Program-made: the position numbers and the translations under genes
Notes under the pieces: generated by a model
What the model saw: only the letters and a program-made list of their open reading frames with translations
Databases searched by the model: none
Told to the model about the DNA's origin: nothing
DNA from: Methylobacterium marchantiae
GTDB lineage: Bacteria; Pseudomonadota; Alphaproteobacteria; Rhizobiales; Beijerinckiaceae
Reading direction: 5' to 3'
Length of the DNA: 64,000 bases
Assembly: GCF_022179405.1 (NCBI RefSeq)
Contig: NZ_BPQT01000020.1
Coordinates: forward strand, 1-64,000
Shown here: positions 33,530-41,613 of the stretch, piece by piece
Layout of the letters: the number at the start of each line of letters is the position of its first letter
Position numbering within the stretch: the first letter of the stretch is position 1

Positions 33530-33744
33530 CGCTCTCTCAGCCGATCTCCCCGGAAGGAGCCCGCCCCACGATGGGGAAAGGCCCGATCTCTCGTGGAAAC
33601 CCCATAGCCGCCCGAGCCGCCGGAGGCCATGGCGCGGGGCCGGACGCATCCATGCATGGGGGAAGGGGCGGGAGACGATGAGGCCCCACCGCTCCCCGAA
33701 CGCAGCGTCGCGCCTTGCCTCGTCACCTCATGACGGCACGGCCG

Positions 33745-34977
33745 TCACCGGCCGCGAACGATCGGCAGCCGTGCCAGATGAGCGTCGATCGCCTCGACCG
33801 CGGCGGCCGGCAGGGGCAAGTGCTTCTTCTCCCCCTTCCACTGGGCCAGAAACCGCTCGGTGGTGTCCTCCGCCACGGCCAGCGCCGGACGGACCGGCAG
33901 ACCTGCCTTGTCGGCCAGATAGGAGAGCTCCTCGCGCGTGAAGCCGTCGAACCGCCTCGTCCGGGCGAACTTCAGCGCGAAGCTGTCATCCTGCATGTAC
34001 GGAATGGTCGAGACGAAGTCATAGGCCGGCGCCAGCAGCGGCGTGCGCCGGTCGGGATAGATCAGCGACCAGTTCTTCAGGTGCATGTCGGCGTTGCCGA
34101 TCAGGACGCTGAACACCATGCGGCGGATGAATTCGGCAATGCTGTCGCCGCCGCTCTCGATCCCGAGCACTTGGGCGAGACGGCGCAGCGTCGCCTTCTT
34201 GTATTTGTCCTCCGGGTAGACTCCGAAGACCTGCGCGAAATCCTCGATATGGACCGGTCCGTCCGCCCTCCTGTCGAACCGCCTGATCGCGAAGGCCCGT
34301 CCCTTGAGGGCGCCGATTCCGTCCGGCAGGCCGTCGATCGATCGCACATCGAGCAACTGGATGTCGGGGACGTCGATCCCCACCGACCGCGCGAGGCTCA
34401 TCATGGCGTACTCGTTCTCCGGCACGCCTTCGAAGCGGATCGAGGGCAGCTTCACGATCCACTCGCCGCCGACGCCCTGGGCGGGAATGACGAGACCGCC
34501 ATTCTTGCCGCTGTTCTTGATGGCCGAGAATTTGAGCTGCACACCGGCAAGGGAGAAGCGCAGCGCGTTCTCCCGATCACGCTGGACGGCCTTCGCAGAG
34601 GCGTCGTCCGCTGTCGGCGGCCAGGCTTCTCCGTCGGCCGGTACGACGGTCACGGCACCGGGCAGGTCTCGCCCGAGGACCCACAGCAGGTAGAATTCGC
34701 GCTCCACATGCACGCCCGCCCGCTCGGCGAGGTAGGTCCGCAGGGGGCCTTCGGGCAGCAGATTGGCGAAGAAAGGTGCGACGCGCCGCTGTGTCGCCGG
34801 CAGGTCCGTGATCAGTCCGCCGAGCTCGTCCTTGAAGGACAGACTCAGGATGGGCCTGTCCCGGCGCTCGATATGGCTGTCGCTGAACGCGAAAATGGTG
34901 CGGTCGCCGCCCACGCGGGTCAGCGTGCCGATCGTCTCGCCATGGAGCCGTACGTCGAGAACGGAGACGTCAGGCAT
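33745..34977 (-). CDS. hipA: HipA-family serine/threonine kinase (type II toxin)
   Basis: A 410-residue HipA-like kinase. Conserved blocks are RVAPFFANLLPEGPLRTYLA in the N-terminal subdomain, FSLAGVQLKFSAI at the P-loop/autophosphorylation site, the catalytic-loop motif GNADMHLKNWSLIY (with the catalytic Asp in GNAD) and the Mg-binding APAYDFVS. HipA toxins phosphorylate glutamyl-tRNA synthetase or related targets to stop growth. It overlaps by 8 bases with the upstream XRE gene, the usual hipBA order. Target unknown. Confidence 0.88.
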   Translation of the reverse strand: MPDVSVLDVRLHGETIGTLTRVGGDRTIFAFSDSHIERRDRPILSLSFKDELGGLITDLPATQRRVAPFFANLLPEGPLRTYLAERAGVHVEREFYLLWVLGRDLPGAVTVVPADGEAWPPTADDASAKAVQRDRENALRFSLAGVQLKFSAIKNSGKNGGLVIPAQGVGGEWIVKLPSIRFEGVPENEYAMMSLARSVGIDVPDIQLLDVRSIDGLPDGIGALKGRAFAIRRFDRRADGPVHIEDFAQVFGVYPEDKYKKATLRRLAQVLGIESGGDSIAEFIRRMVFSVLIGNADMHLKNWSLIYPDRRTPLLAPAYDFVSTIPYMQDDSFALKFARTRRFDGFTREELSYLADKAGLPVRPALAVAEDTTERFLAQWKGEKKHLPLPAAAVEAIDAHLARLPIVRGR

Positions 34978-35608
34978 CGTCCTCCTCCTCGTCGAGCGTG
35001 TAGGCCGGCCGGATGGCGGCCTCCGCGACAGCCGGGTGACGGACGATGTCGCTGCGGACGTCGCCGAGCGTTCTCGCCGCGCTCCTCATCGCAGTCTTCA
35101 CGCCCGGCTCCCGCATGTGGCGCGCAAGAGCTTCGGCATTCGCGGTGGCAAGGGGCAGACGCTGCAGGAGTCTCAAACGGTCGACCGCCTTCTCCACGCG
35201 GGCCATAGCCTCCCGTGGGATCGTCACCGTCTGCAGGTGGGTGGCGAGGTCGGCGAGCCGTTCCGCATCCGGCGAGGGATCCAGGCGGACAACCGCGCGC
35301 GACATGTCGGCGATGCGCCTGAGATTGTCGTGAAGCCGCGCCAGCCGCCCGGTATCCGCCGAGGGCGCCGTCGTCCTGACGATGCTGTCTACGGCGGGAA
35401 GGGCCTTGCGGGGGACCAGCCGTACATCGAGATCGAGGACGCGCGCGAGTGCGATCAGGCTGGACAGTTGCAGGTCGACCGCGCCGCTCTCGATCTTCGA
35501 GATGTGGCTCTGCGGCAGGCCGGTGAGTTCGCCGAGCGCGGCCTGACTCAGGCCCCTGTCCGTCCGGGCCGTTCTCAAGCTCTTGGCAATGTCGCCGACC
35601 GCAGACAT
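34970..35608 (-). CDS. hipB: Long HipB-like XRE antitoxin/regulator
   Basis: A 212-residue protein with an N-terminal XRE helix-turn-helix (IAKSLRTARTDRGLSQAALGELTGLPQSHISKIESGAVDLQLSSL; key parts GLSQAALGEL and QSHISKIESG). The remaining 140 residues are helical, rich in Ala, Arg and Asp (VRTTAPSADTGRLARLHDNLRRIADM), and longer than in classic HipB (about 88 residues). It probably represses the operon and neutralises HipA. The ATG at 35608 (MSAVGDIAKSL) is chosen. Upstream direct repeats (listed) may be its operators. Confidence 0.85.
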   Translation of the reverse strand: MSAVGDIAKSLRTARTDRGLSQAALGELTGLPQSHISKIESGAVDLQLSSLIALARVLDLDVRLVPRKALPAVDSIVRTTAPSADTGRLARLHDNLRRIADMSRAVVRLDPSPDAERLADLATHLQTVTIPREAMARVEKAVDRLRLLQRLPLATANAEALARHMREPGVKTAMRSAARTLGDVRSDIVRHPAVAEAAIRPAYTLDEEEDDA

Positions 35609-35636
35609 GATATGCCCTGATATATGTTTCTGGAGA

Positions 35637-35694
35637 TTTATGCACTTTAGCATATTGCTACGATCAAGAATGCAGAAGTAAATATGTTTATGCA
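35637..35694. promoter_or_regulatory. Spaced TTTATGCA direct repeats upstream of hipBA
   Basis: TTTATGCA occurs at 35637-35644 and again at 35687-35694, 50 bases apart, which is nearly five helical turns. Both are in the AT-rich promoter region of hipB. HipB-type repressors bind such repeated half-sites. The regulatory role is inferred from position only. Confidence 0.4.
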
Positions 35695-36242
35695 TATAGA
35701 TTCATGAAGAAATGTGTCGTGACGGATGAGGTTGCGGAACGGCCGACCTGTGGCGGCGCCACATAACCTGGCAAGCTCGATGCCGACTGCGGTCACCCAA
35801 CGCGTTCATCCGGAGTCGGTCGTCAACCTCGTTAAGATGTCCATACCAAACGATCCATGAACATCCAAGTATACAGCGGATATATCTCAACCTTGATTGA
35901 TATAAATTTGAATTAATATTGTTTTACCCTTCAGAGACTCCTGCTTTCGATTGGGCTAAACCAGGAAAGATTTTTTGCGCTGGCACCACACGCCGGATTT
36001 CGATCGAAAGCACATCTCGGTCACTGAAGCCGGCCGCGACGAACCGCGTGCAACGCACCATCGGCGCGCGCCTTCGCCACGGTCTTGCCACGGAGACGGC
36101 GTTGATGGGGGTTCGCGCCGGGGCTTCTCGTCGAGAGGGCCGGAGGTTGGCATCTCTCGCCAAAGCTCGGCCGTTGCGCTACTTTTTCTTCGGACGGACC
36201 GGCCATGATGGCGTCGGGGCGTTCCCAGTCGAGACAGGCCTG
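35695..36242. other. Intergenic region between hipBA and the carboxypeptidase gene
   Basis: About 550 bp between divergent units. The first part is AT-rich, the rest GC-rich. Short frames occur on both strands but none resembles a gene. The dacC-type start is set at 36243, so an in-frame 108-codon upstream extension (from 35919) is treated as non-coding because the signal peptide begins at 36243. Confidence 0.5.
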
Positions 36243-37769
36243 ATGTCGAACCGATCGTTGCGCCGCCTCGTCCTTGGTCTCGCGACGGCCGCGGGATTGC
36301 TCGGAGCGGGTGCGGCCGGCGCGGTGACGTCGCCGATCCTCGTGGTCGAGGTCGATTCTGGCAAGGTCGTCTATTCGCAGGGCGCCACCGACCCGTGGTT
36401 TCCCGCCTCCATCACCAAGCTGATGACCACCTACGTCGCCCTCGACCTGGTGCGGCAGGGCAAGGTCTCCCTCGATTCGCTCATCACCATCTCGCCCGCC
36501 GCCGCCGCCGAGCCGCCCTCGAAGATGGGCTTCCGGCCGGGCACGCAGCTGACCCTCGACAACGCCCTGAAGATCATCATGGTCAAGTCGGCCAACGACG
36601 TGGCCTGGGCCATCGGCGAGAATCTCGGCGGCTCCGTCGAGGGCTTCGCCGCCCTCATGAACGAGACCGCCGCCCGGATCGGCATGCGCGAGAGCCGCTG
36701 GACCAATCCCAACGGCCTGCCGGATGCCCGGCAATGGACCTCGGCCCGCGACATGGCGGTGCTCGGCCGGGCGCTGATCCGCGACTTTCCCGACAATCGC
36801 GCCCTGTTCTCGATCAGCGCGATCCAGTTCGGCAAGTCGATCATGGCCAACCATAACGGCCTGCTCGGCCGCTATGCCGGGGCCGACGGCATGAAGACCG
36901 GCTTCATCTGTTCGGGCGGGTTCAACGTGGTGGCCAGCGCCACCCGCAACGGCCGGCGCCTCATCACCGTGATCATGGGCCAGCCGAGCGCCCGCGAGCG
37001 CGACCTCAAGGCCTCCGACCTGTTCGATTACGGCTTCGCCCAATCGGCGGGATGGACCGCGCCCACCCTCGATTCGCTGCCCGCCTCGTCCATCGCCGAG
37101 CCGCCGGACCTGCGCCCCTATATCTGCGACAAGCGCAAGCCGCTGCCGATCGACGAGGGGCCGGGCCCCATCGCCTCGCAGGCCGGCAGCGAGAACGCCT
37201 CGATCCTCGCCGCCGCCGCGCCCGTGGGCTCGGCGCTGGCCTTCGCCACCCTCAACAACGGCTCGCTCAAGGGCCGCGCCCTGCCGCCGCGTGCGCCGCT
37301 GCAGCCGATCCTGGTCTGGATCGGCCGCGATCCGGCCGAAGGCGCCATCGCCCTGAACGAGCAGGCCGAGGCCGAGAAGGCGGAGAAGGCCGCCAAGATC
37401 GCGGAGGTCCGCAAGACGAAGCTCGACGCGGCCAATGCCAAGCGCGAGGCGGCCAAGCTCGCCAAATCCGACGCCAAGGGCAAAAGCGAATCGAAGTCCA
37501 AGGCGACGGCTCACGGCAAGGGGGCGGTGCCGGCCAGTGCCAGCGCCTATGCGCCGGTGGAGACCACGCCCGTGATCGCCGGGGCCGCAAAGTCCTCCAA
37601 GGCGGAGACGGCGAAGAAGCCTGCGGCCAAACCCGCCGCGAAGGCCGCCGCCAAGCCCGCGCCCAAGGCGTCGGAGAAGCCGGCCGCCAAGGCCGAGGCG
37701 AAGCCTGGCGCCAAGCCGGTCAAGAGCGCGGCAAAGGGGACGAGCACCAAGGCCGCCGCCGAGGAGTGA
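36243..37769 (+). CDS. D-alanyl-D-alanine carboxypeptidase (penicillin-binding protein, DacA/DacC type) with Lys/Ala-rich tail
   Basis: A 508-residue secreted peptidase that trims the terminal D-Ala of peptidoglycan stem peptides. The signal peptide is MSNRSLRRLVLGLATAAGLL and cleavage is near AGA. The SxxK nucleophile motif is SITK at residues 56-59 (FPASITKLM), SxN is SAN in KSANDVAW, and the KTG motif is KTGFIC. The catalytic part ends near residue 280. The tail (about 370-508) is low-complexity with Lys, Ala and Pro repeats (KKPAAKPAAKAAAKPAPKA), which probably binds the wall electrostatically. No SPOR domain is visible. Confidence 0.92.
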   Translation: MSNRSLRRLVLGLATAAGLLGAGAAGAVTSPILVVEVDSGKVVYSQGATDPWFPASITKLMTTYVALDLVRQGKVSLDSLITISPAAAAEPPSKMGFRPGTQLTLDNALKIIMVKSANDVAWAIGENLGGSVEGFAALMNETAARIGMRESRWTNPNGLPDARQWTSARDMAVLGRALIRDFPDNRALFSISAIQFGKSIMANHNGLLGRYAGADGMKTGFICSGGFNVVASATRNGRRLITVIMGQPSARERDLKASDLFDYGFAQSAGWTAPTLDSLPASSIAEPPDLRPYICDKRKPLPIDEGPGPIASQAGSENASILAAAAPVGSALAFATLNNGSLKGRALPPRAPLQPILVWIGRDPAEGAIALNEQAEAEKAEKAAKIAEVRKTKLDAANAKREAAKLAKSDAKGKSESKSKATAHGKGAVPASASAYAPVETTPVIAGAAKSSKAETAKKPAAKPAAKAAAKPAPKASEKPAAKAEAKPGAKPVKSAAKGTSTKAAAEE

Positions 37770-37820
37770 GACGGCGGGGCGAGGATTGAGCCGAAGGCGC
37801 CGGCGGGTTAGGCCGGCTCC

Positions 37821-38948
37821 ATGGCCAGTCCTTCCACTCCCGCTCCCGCCGACCCGCGCCGTCCGGAGCCGATCCCGCTCACCGTGCTCACCGGCTTCCT
37901 CGGGGCCGGCAAGACGACCCTGCTCAACCGGATGCTGCGCGATCCGGCCCTGTCCGACACCGTGGTCATCGTCAACGAGTTCGGCGAGATCGGCCTCGAT
38001 CACCTGCTGATCGAGACGGTGGACGAGGACATGATCCTGCTCGGCGCCGGCTGCCTGTGCTGCACCGTGCGCGGCGACCTGATCGCCACCCTCGAGGACC
38101 TGCTGCGCAAGCGCGACAACGGCCGCATCACGCCGTTCCGCCGGGTGGTCATCGAGACGACCGGCCTCGCCGACCCGGCCCCGATCCTCCACGCGCTGAT
38201 CTACCACCCCTATCTCGCCATGCGATATCGGCTCCAGGCCGTCGTCACCGTGGTGGACGCGGTCAACGGTGATTCCACCCTCGATTCTCATCCCGAGGCC
38301 CTGAGGCAGGCCGCCGTCGCCGACCGGATCGTGCTCGCCAAGGAAGATCTGGTAAAGCGAGACCGCCTCGCCGGCGGCAGCGACGCCCTGCGCGCCCGGC
38401 TCCACGCCCTCAACCCGGCGGCGCCGATCCACGGCCCCGACATCGCCCCGTCCGAGCTGCTCGGCGGATTCTTCGGGCTCGACGGCAAGAGCGAGGATGT
38501 CCGGTCCTGGCTCGGGGCGGAGGCCTTCTCCGACCACGGCCATCATCACGGACACCACCATCACGACGTGAACCGGCACGATGCCGCGATCCGCGCCTTC
38601 ACCCTGACCAGCGACGTGCCGGTGAAGCGGGCCGCCTTCGAGATGTTCCTCGATCTCCTGCGCTCCGGCCACGGCCCCAAGCTCCTGCGCCTGAAGGGCC
38701 TCGTGGCGCTCGCCGAGGAGCCCGACCGGCCGGTGGTGGTCCACGGCGTCCAGCACGTGATCCACACGCCCGTCCAGCTCGCCGCCTGGCCCGATGCGGA
38801 CCATCGCTCACGCCTCGTCCTCATCGTGCGCGACCTGGAGCCGGCCTTCGTCACCGGGCTATGGGACGCCTTTCTCGGGCGTCCCAGGATCGACGCACCC
38901 GACGCGGCGGCGCTCACGGCCAATCCGCTGGCAATTCCGGGAGGCTGA
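37821..38948 (+). CDS. CobW/P47K family metal-chaperone GTPase
   Basis: A 375-residue G3E-family GTPase. The P-loop is GFLGAGKTT at residues 25-33. The metal-binding CxCC motif is GCLCCTV (Cys78, Cys80, Cys81). ETTGLADPAPI is the G3 region. A His-rich stretch (DHGHHHGHHHHDVNRHD, about 240-256) suggests metal storage or delivery, usually zinc or cobalt. The C-terminal domain (HDAAIRAFTLTSDVPV) is the CobW_C fold. It lies 51 bases after the carboxypeptidase on the same strand. No Zur box or cobalamin riboswitch is seen upstream, so the metal is unresolved. Confidence 0.9.
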   Translation: MASPSTPAPADPRRPEPIPLTVLTGFLGAGKTTLLNRMLRDPALSDTVVIVNEFGEIGLDHLLIETVDEDMILLGAGCLCCTVRGDLIATLEDLLRKRDNGRITPFRRVVIETTGLADPAPILHALIYHPYLAMRYRLQAVVTVVDAVNGDSTLDSHPEALRQAAVADRIVLAKEDLVKRDRLAGGSDALRARLHALNPAAPIHGPDIAPSELLGGFFGLDGKSEDVRSWLGAEAFSDHGHHHGHHHHDVNRHDAAIRAFTLTSDVPVKRAAFEMFLDLLRSGHGPKLLRLKGLVALAEEPDRPVVVHGVQHVIHTPVQLAAWPDADHRSRLVLIVRDLEPAFVTGLWDAFLGRPRIDAPDAAALTANPLAIPGG

Positions 38949-38953
38949 TCGCC

Positions 38954-39042
38954 GCAATCCGGTACGAACCGCCCTGCAATCCGGCACGAAGGGCCCTGGA
39001 ATCCGGTACCGAAGCGCCCTGCAATCCGGTATCGAAGGCGCT
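38954..39042 (+). repeat. Four tandem 22-23-bp repeats (cluster A)
   Basis: Units at 38954-38975, 38976-38997, 38998-39020 and 39021-39042 share the core AATCCGGTACNGAAG then GCCCT. There are no spacers, so this is not a CRISPR. It lies just after the CobW-type gene. The same unit occurs as its reverse complement at 55009-55075. Confidence 0.85.
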
Positions 39043-39174
39043 CTCGATCCGCCACGCACCGTCCCGTTTCGAGCCCGTCCGCCGCGGCATCCGTTTTGAT
39101 CGTGTCCACCATGTTCGGCCGCAGGGCGGAGCACGGCGTCCCACCCCGGGACGGATGGGCAGCGGGATCGCGGA

Positions 39175-40017
39175 ATGAGACAGGGGCTGAGCATCATCGA
39201 AGGCGGACGCCCTCTCACGGAGGTCGATCTGGACGCCGGCGATTGGCGCATCGATCTCCGGCGCCCCCACGCGGTGGAGCCGGTGGAGGCCGAGGCGTGG
39301 CGCGCGCTTCTCACCCGAATCCGGTGGCCGGAGCCGATCTACGCCGACCCGGACTATCTCCTCACCGCCGCCGTGCATCAATCCGGTGGTCGCGATCTCG
39401 TCTTCGCCTTCGCCTGGAGCGAAGCGGGCGAGCGCTCGCGCCTGCGTGGAATCGTCCCCCTCGCCATGCCGCATGGTCTCTGGGGCAACGGCCGGGCTCA
39501 GGCCTGGTACCCGCCGGGACCTTTTCTCGCGCCCACCATCGAGCCCGACTGCCACGACGAGGTCGAGGCCGCCTTGCGGGCGGCGATCAGGGCCGTCCAT
39601 CCCCGCTCGACCCTGGTCCTGATGCCGCCCGCCGTCACCGTCCCGGCCAAGGCGGTGGCGCCTCTCTCCGCCCAGGCCAACGGCGGCGGAATTCCGGAGA
39701 AGGATCGCGTCGGCGTGCGTCTGGCCGGGCCATGGACCCGCAGCGGCGTGGAGATCGAGCGCATCACCGAGCCGCGGCGCATCCGCGATGCGGTCGAGGC
39801 CTACCTCTCGTTCGATGCGCAGGTGTCCGGCGAACCGATCGTGAGAGACCCTTCAGCCTCGTCCATGGTCCGCGTGGTGACGCGGCGCTTCGCCCAGAGG
39901 CGTCAGACCAGCGTCGACTTCGCGCGCAAGGGTGGTGTCATCGTGGCGGCCGCCCTGCGCCTCGGCAGCGGTCCCGGCTCGATCGTGTGGCGACAGGCGG
40001 AAGGGCGGGCGGCTTGA
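39175..40017 (+). CDS. Conserved-type hypothetical protein, possible acetyltransferase
   Basis: A 280-residue soluble protein with no clear hit in memory. It has alternating alpha/beta composition with blocks such as EPVEAEAWRALLTRIRWPEPIYADPDYLLTAAVH-type sequence and RGIVPLAMPHGLWGNGRAQAWYPPGPF. The overall pattern (an early helix, a central strand set, a late strand RKGGVIVAAAL) loosely suggests a GNAT/CelD-like acyltransferase. I would call the function unknown. It starts at ATG 39175, 226 bases after the CobW gene, past the repeat cluster, and converges with the HPr gene. Confidence 0.6.
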   Translation: MRQGLSIIEGGRPLTEVDLDAGDWRIDLRRPHAVEPVEAEAWRALLTRIRWPEPIYADPDYLLTAAVHQSGGRDLVFAFAWSEAGERSRLRGIVPLAMPHGLWGNGRAQAWYPPGPFLAPTIEPDCHDEVEAALRAAIRAVHPRSTLVLMPPAVTVPAKAVAPLSAQANGGGIPEKDRVGVRLAGPWTRSGVEIERITEPRRIRDAVEAYLSFDAQVSGEPIVRDPSASSMVRVVTRRFAQRRQTSVDFARKGGVIVAAALRLGSGPGSIVWRQAEGRAA

Positions 40018-40047
40018 AACCTCGGTCCGGAGAACGGGCCGCGATAC

Positions 40048-40374
40048 CTACTCGTCCTCGCCGAACTTGTTGGCGAGGAGTTCGGTGATGGCGGCGAGGC
40101 AGGCCTCGGCGTCGCTGCCCGTCGCCACCACGGCGATGGAGGTGCCCTGCGCCGCGCCGAGGGTGAGGAGGCCCATGATGGAGCGCCCGCCCACCGTCTC
40201 GCCCGAGCGCGTGACCGTCACAGCGGCCTCGAACTTCTCCACGGTCTGCACGAATTTGGCCGATGCGCGCGCGTGCAAGCCGCGCCGATTGATCACCGGA
40301 AGCATGCGCAGTTGCCCACCCTCCGGAACCGAGATCTCGGATTCGACATCGTTGTCGTCGTAAGCGTCGCTCAT
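40048..40374 (-). CDS. ptsH: HPr-family phosphocarrier of the nitrogen PTS
   Basis: A 108-residue HPr/NPr protein. The phosphorylated His is His34 in NRRGLHARASAKF. The regulatory Ser kinase site is Ser65 in GGRSIMGLLTL, which HprK (in the same cluster) would modify. The N-terminus has a 22-residue acidic extension (MSDAYDDNDVESEISVPEGG) not found in enteric HPr. With the IIA gene and hprK it forms the alphaproteobacterial PTS-Ntr regulatory block; the EI-Ntr gene (ptsP) is not in this window. Confidence 0.9.
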   Translation of the reverse strand: MSDAYDDNDVESEISVPEGGQLRMLPVINRRGLHARASAKFVQTVEKFEAAVTVTRSGETVGGRSIMGLLTLGAAQGTSIAVVATGSDAEACLAAITELLANKFGEDE

Positions 40375-40552
40375 GGGCGTATGCCGTCCCTGTCGCTCCT
40401 GTCGGTCCACGAACCGGGAGTCCGGTGCGGCCGATCGTGTCTCCGTCCAGTGATGGCACGGCCACGCAGAGGCAGCGCCGCGCGAAATCGCCACGCTTGC
40501 CTGATAAGCCGACACAGGATGTTTGGGGAAGTCCGTTTGTCTCGCGGAAGTG

Positions 40553-40954
40553 TTATTTGCCGGCGAGGACACGCGAGGCGACATTGATGTACTTCCGCCC
40601 CGCCTCCTGGGCATGGAGCACGGCATCGCCCAGAGGCTCGGCATCGCGTACGCTGGCGAGCTTGATCAGCATCGGGAGATTGATCCCGGCCACCACTTCC
40701 ACCTGGCCGCCATTCATGCAGGACAAGGCTAGATTGGACGGTGTGCCGCCGAACATATCGGTGAGCACGACGACGCCTTTTCCGGAATCGACCCGGCCCA
40801 CGGCGGTGACGATGTCGAGCCTGCGCAGCTCCATATCATCCTCTGGACCGATCGTGATCGTCTCGATCTGCTTTTGCGGGCCAACCACGTGTTCAAGCGC
40901 AGCCTTGAACTCGGTGGCGAGCAGCCCGTGGGTGACGAGCACCATTCCAATCAT
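40553..40954 (-). CDS. PTS EIIA component, mannose type (EIIA-Ntr block)
   Basis: A 133-residue EIIA-Man-like protein. The phosphorylated His is in MVLVTHGLLATEF (His9). GGTPSNLAL and VEVVAGINLPMLIKL are family motifs. The full frame starts with GTG at 40972; the ATG at 40954 (MIGMVLVTHG) matches homologues better. In this gene order it receives phosphate from HPr and likely acts as a regulator rather than a sugar transporter subunit, because no IIB, IIC or IID gene is nearby. Confidence 0.88.
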   Translation of the reverse strand: MIGMVLVTHGLLATEFKAALEHVVGPQKQIETITIGPEDDMELRRLDIVTAVGRVDSGKGVVVLTDMFGGTPSNLALSCMNGGQVEVVAGINLPMLIKLASVRDAEPLGDAVLHAQEAGRKYINVASRVLAGK

Positions 40955-41076
40955 CGATACGTGTTCCGACACCCAGTGGGAGCCGCCATTTTGTGCAGCG
41001 CAAGGTCGAGCGCAAGACGAGAGTTACGTTTTGCGCATCCTAGCCCCAGGATCATGCCATGTGGGTGCTCAGCACG

Positions 41077-41601
41077 CTATACGCGAGAGGCCGGATCGCA
41101 TGAGACGGCGCCAAGGTGCGTCCGTGGGGCAACGCTCCCTCTCCCGAACAGGATGTCGAGGATGATTCCGGGCGCCAAGCCACTGTCGCGTATGCTGCGG
41201 TCCAGCATGATTCGGCGAATCGTCTTGCCCAGGAGATCAGTGGTGTCGGGCGACGCATTGGGAAGTCGCGGCAGCGTCTCTACCAGATCGACCACAATCC
41301 GGACGATTGCGGCATCGGCCAGCGAAGATTGCGGTACGAGTCCCAGTCCCCGGATCTCGATCAGGCCGTGAAGCGCGCGATGGCAGCGAGCAACGACGCG
41401 ACCGTGGCAATGTTGGATCCCGATCCGATCGTCTCCCACCAGGGCGGCATAGCTGCCGTCTTGTCTGGCTCGATCGAGGAGGGAGAGAGCCAAGCTCGAC
41501 TTGCCGGCGCCTGCCTCTCCCCGGATGAGGATGCCCGCCTCACGATAGACGATGCAAGTGGCGTGGATCGTCAGCGCCGGTTCGGAACGGCTCCGGTCCA
41601 T
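41077..41601 (-). CDS. hprK: HPr kinase/phosphorylase, short alphaproteobacterial form
   Basis: A 174-residue protein corresponding to the C-terminal catalytic domain only. The Walker A motif is RGEAGAGKSSLAL (P-loop residues 28-36). The HPr-specific signature is IEIRGLGLVPQ. The usual N-terminal domain of firmicute HprK (about 130 residues) is absent, as in other alphaproteobacteria. It phosphorylates the regulatory Ser of the HPr encoded downstream. It starts 12 bases after chvG and is probably co-transcribed with chvI and chvG. Confidence 0.92.
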   Translation of the reverse strand: MDRSRSEPALTIHATCIVYREAGILIRGEAGAGKSSLALSLLDRARQDGSYAALVGDDRIGIQHCHGRVVARCHRALHGLIEIRGLGLVPQSSLADAAIVRIVVDLVETLPRLPNASPDTTDLLGKTIRRIMLDRSIRDSGLAPGIILDILFGRGSVAPRTHLGAVSCDPASRV

Positions 41602-41613
41602 AAGCCGCCTCGT

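Noticed and set aside
36021-38804. 927-codon open frame on the minus strand
   Set aside because: Antisense to the D,D-carboxypeptidase and CobW-type genes, both of which have clear motifs. No conserved motif in the antisense reading.
38954-39042. Possible CRISPR array
   Set aside because: Units are 22-23 bp with no unique spacers between them, and no cas gene is in the window.
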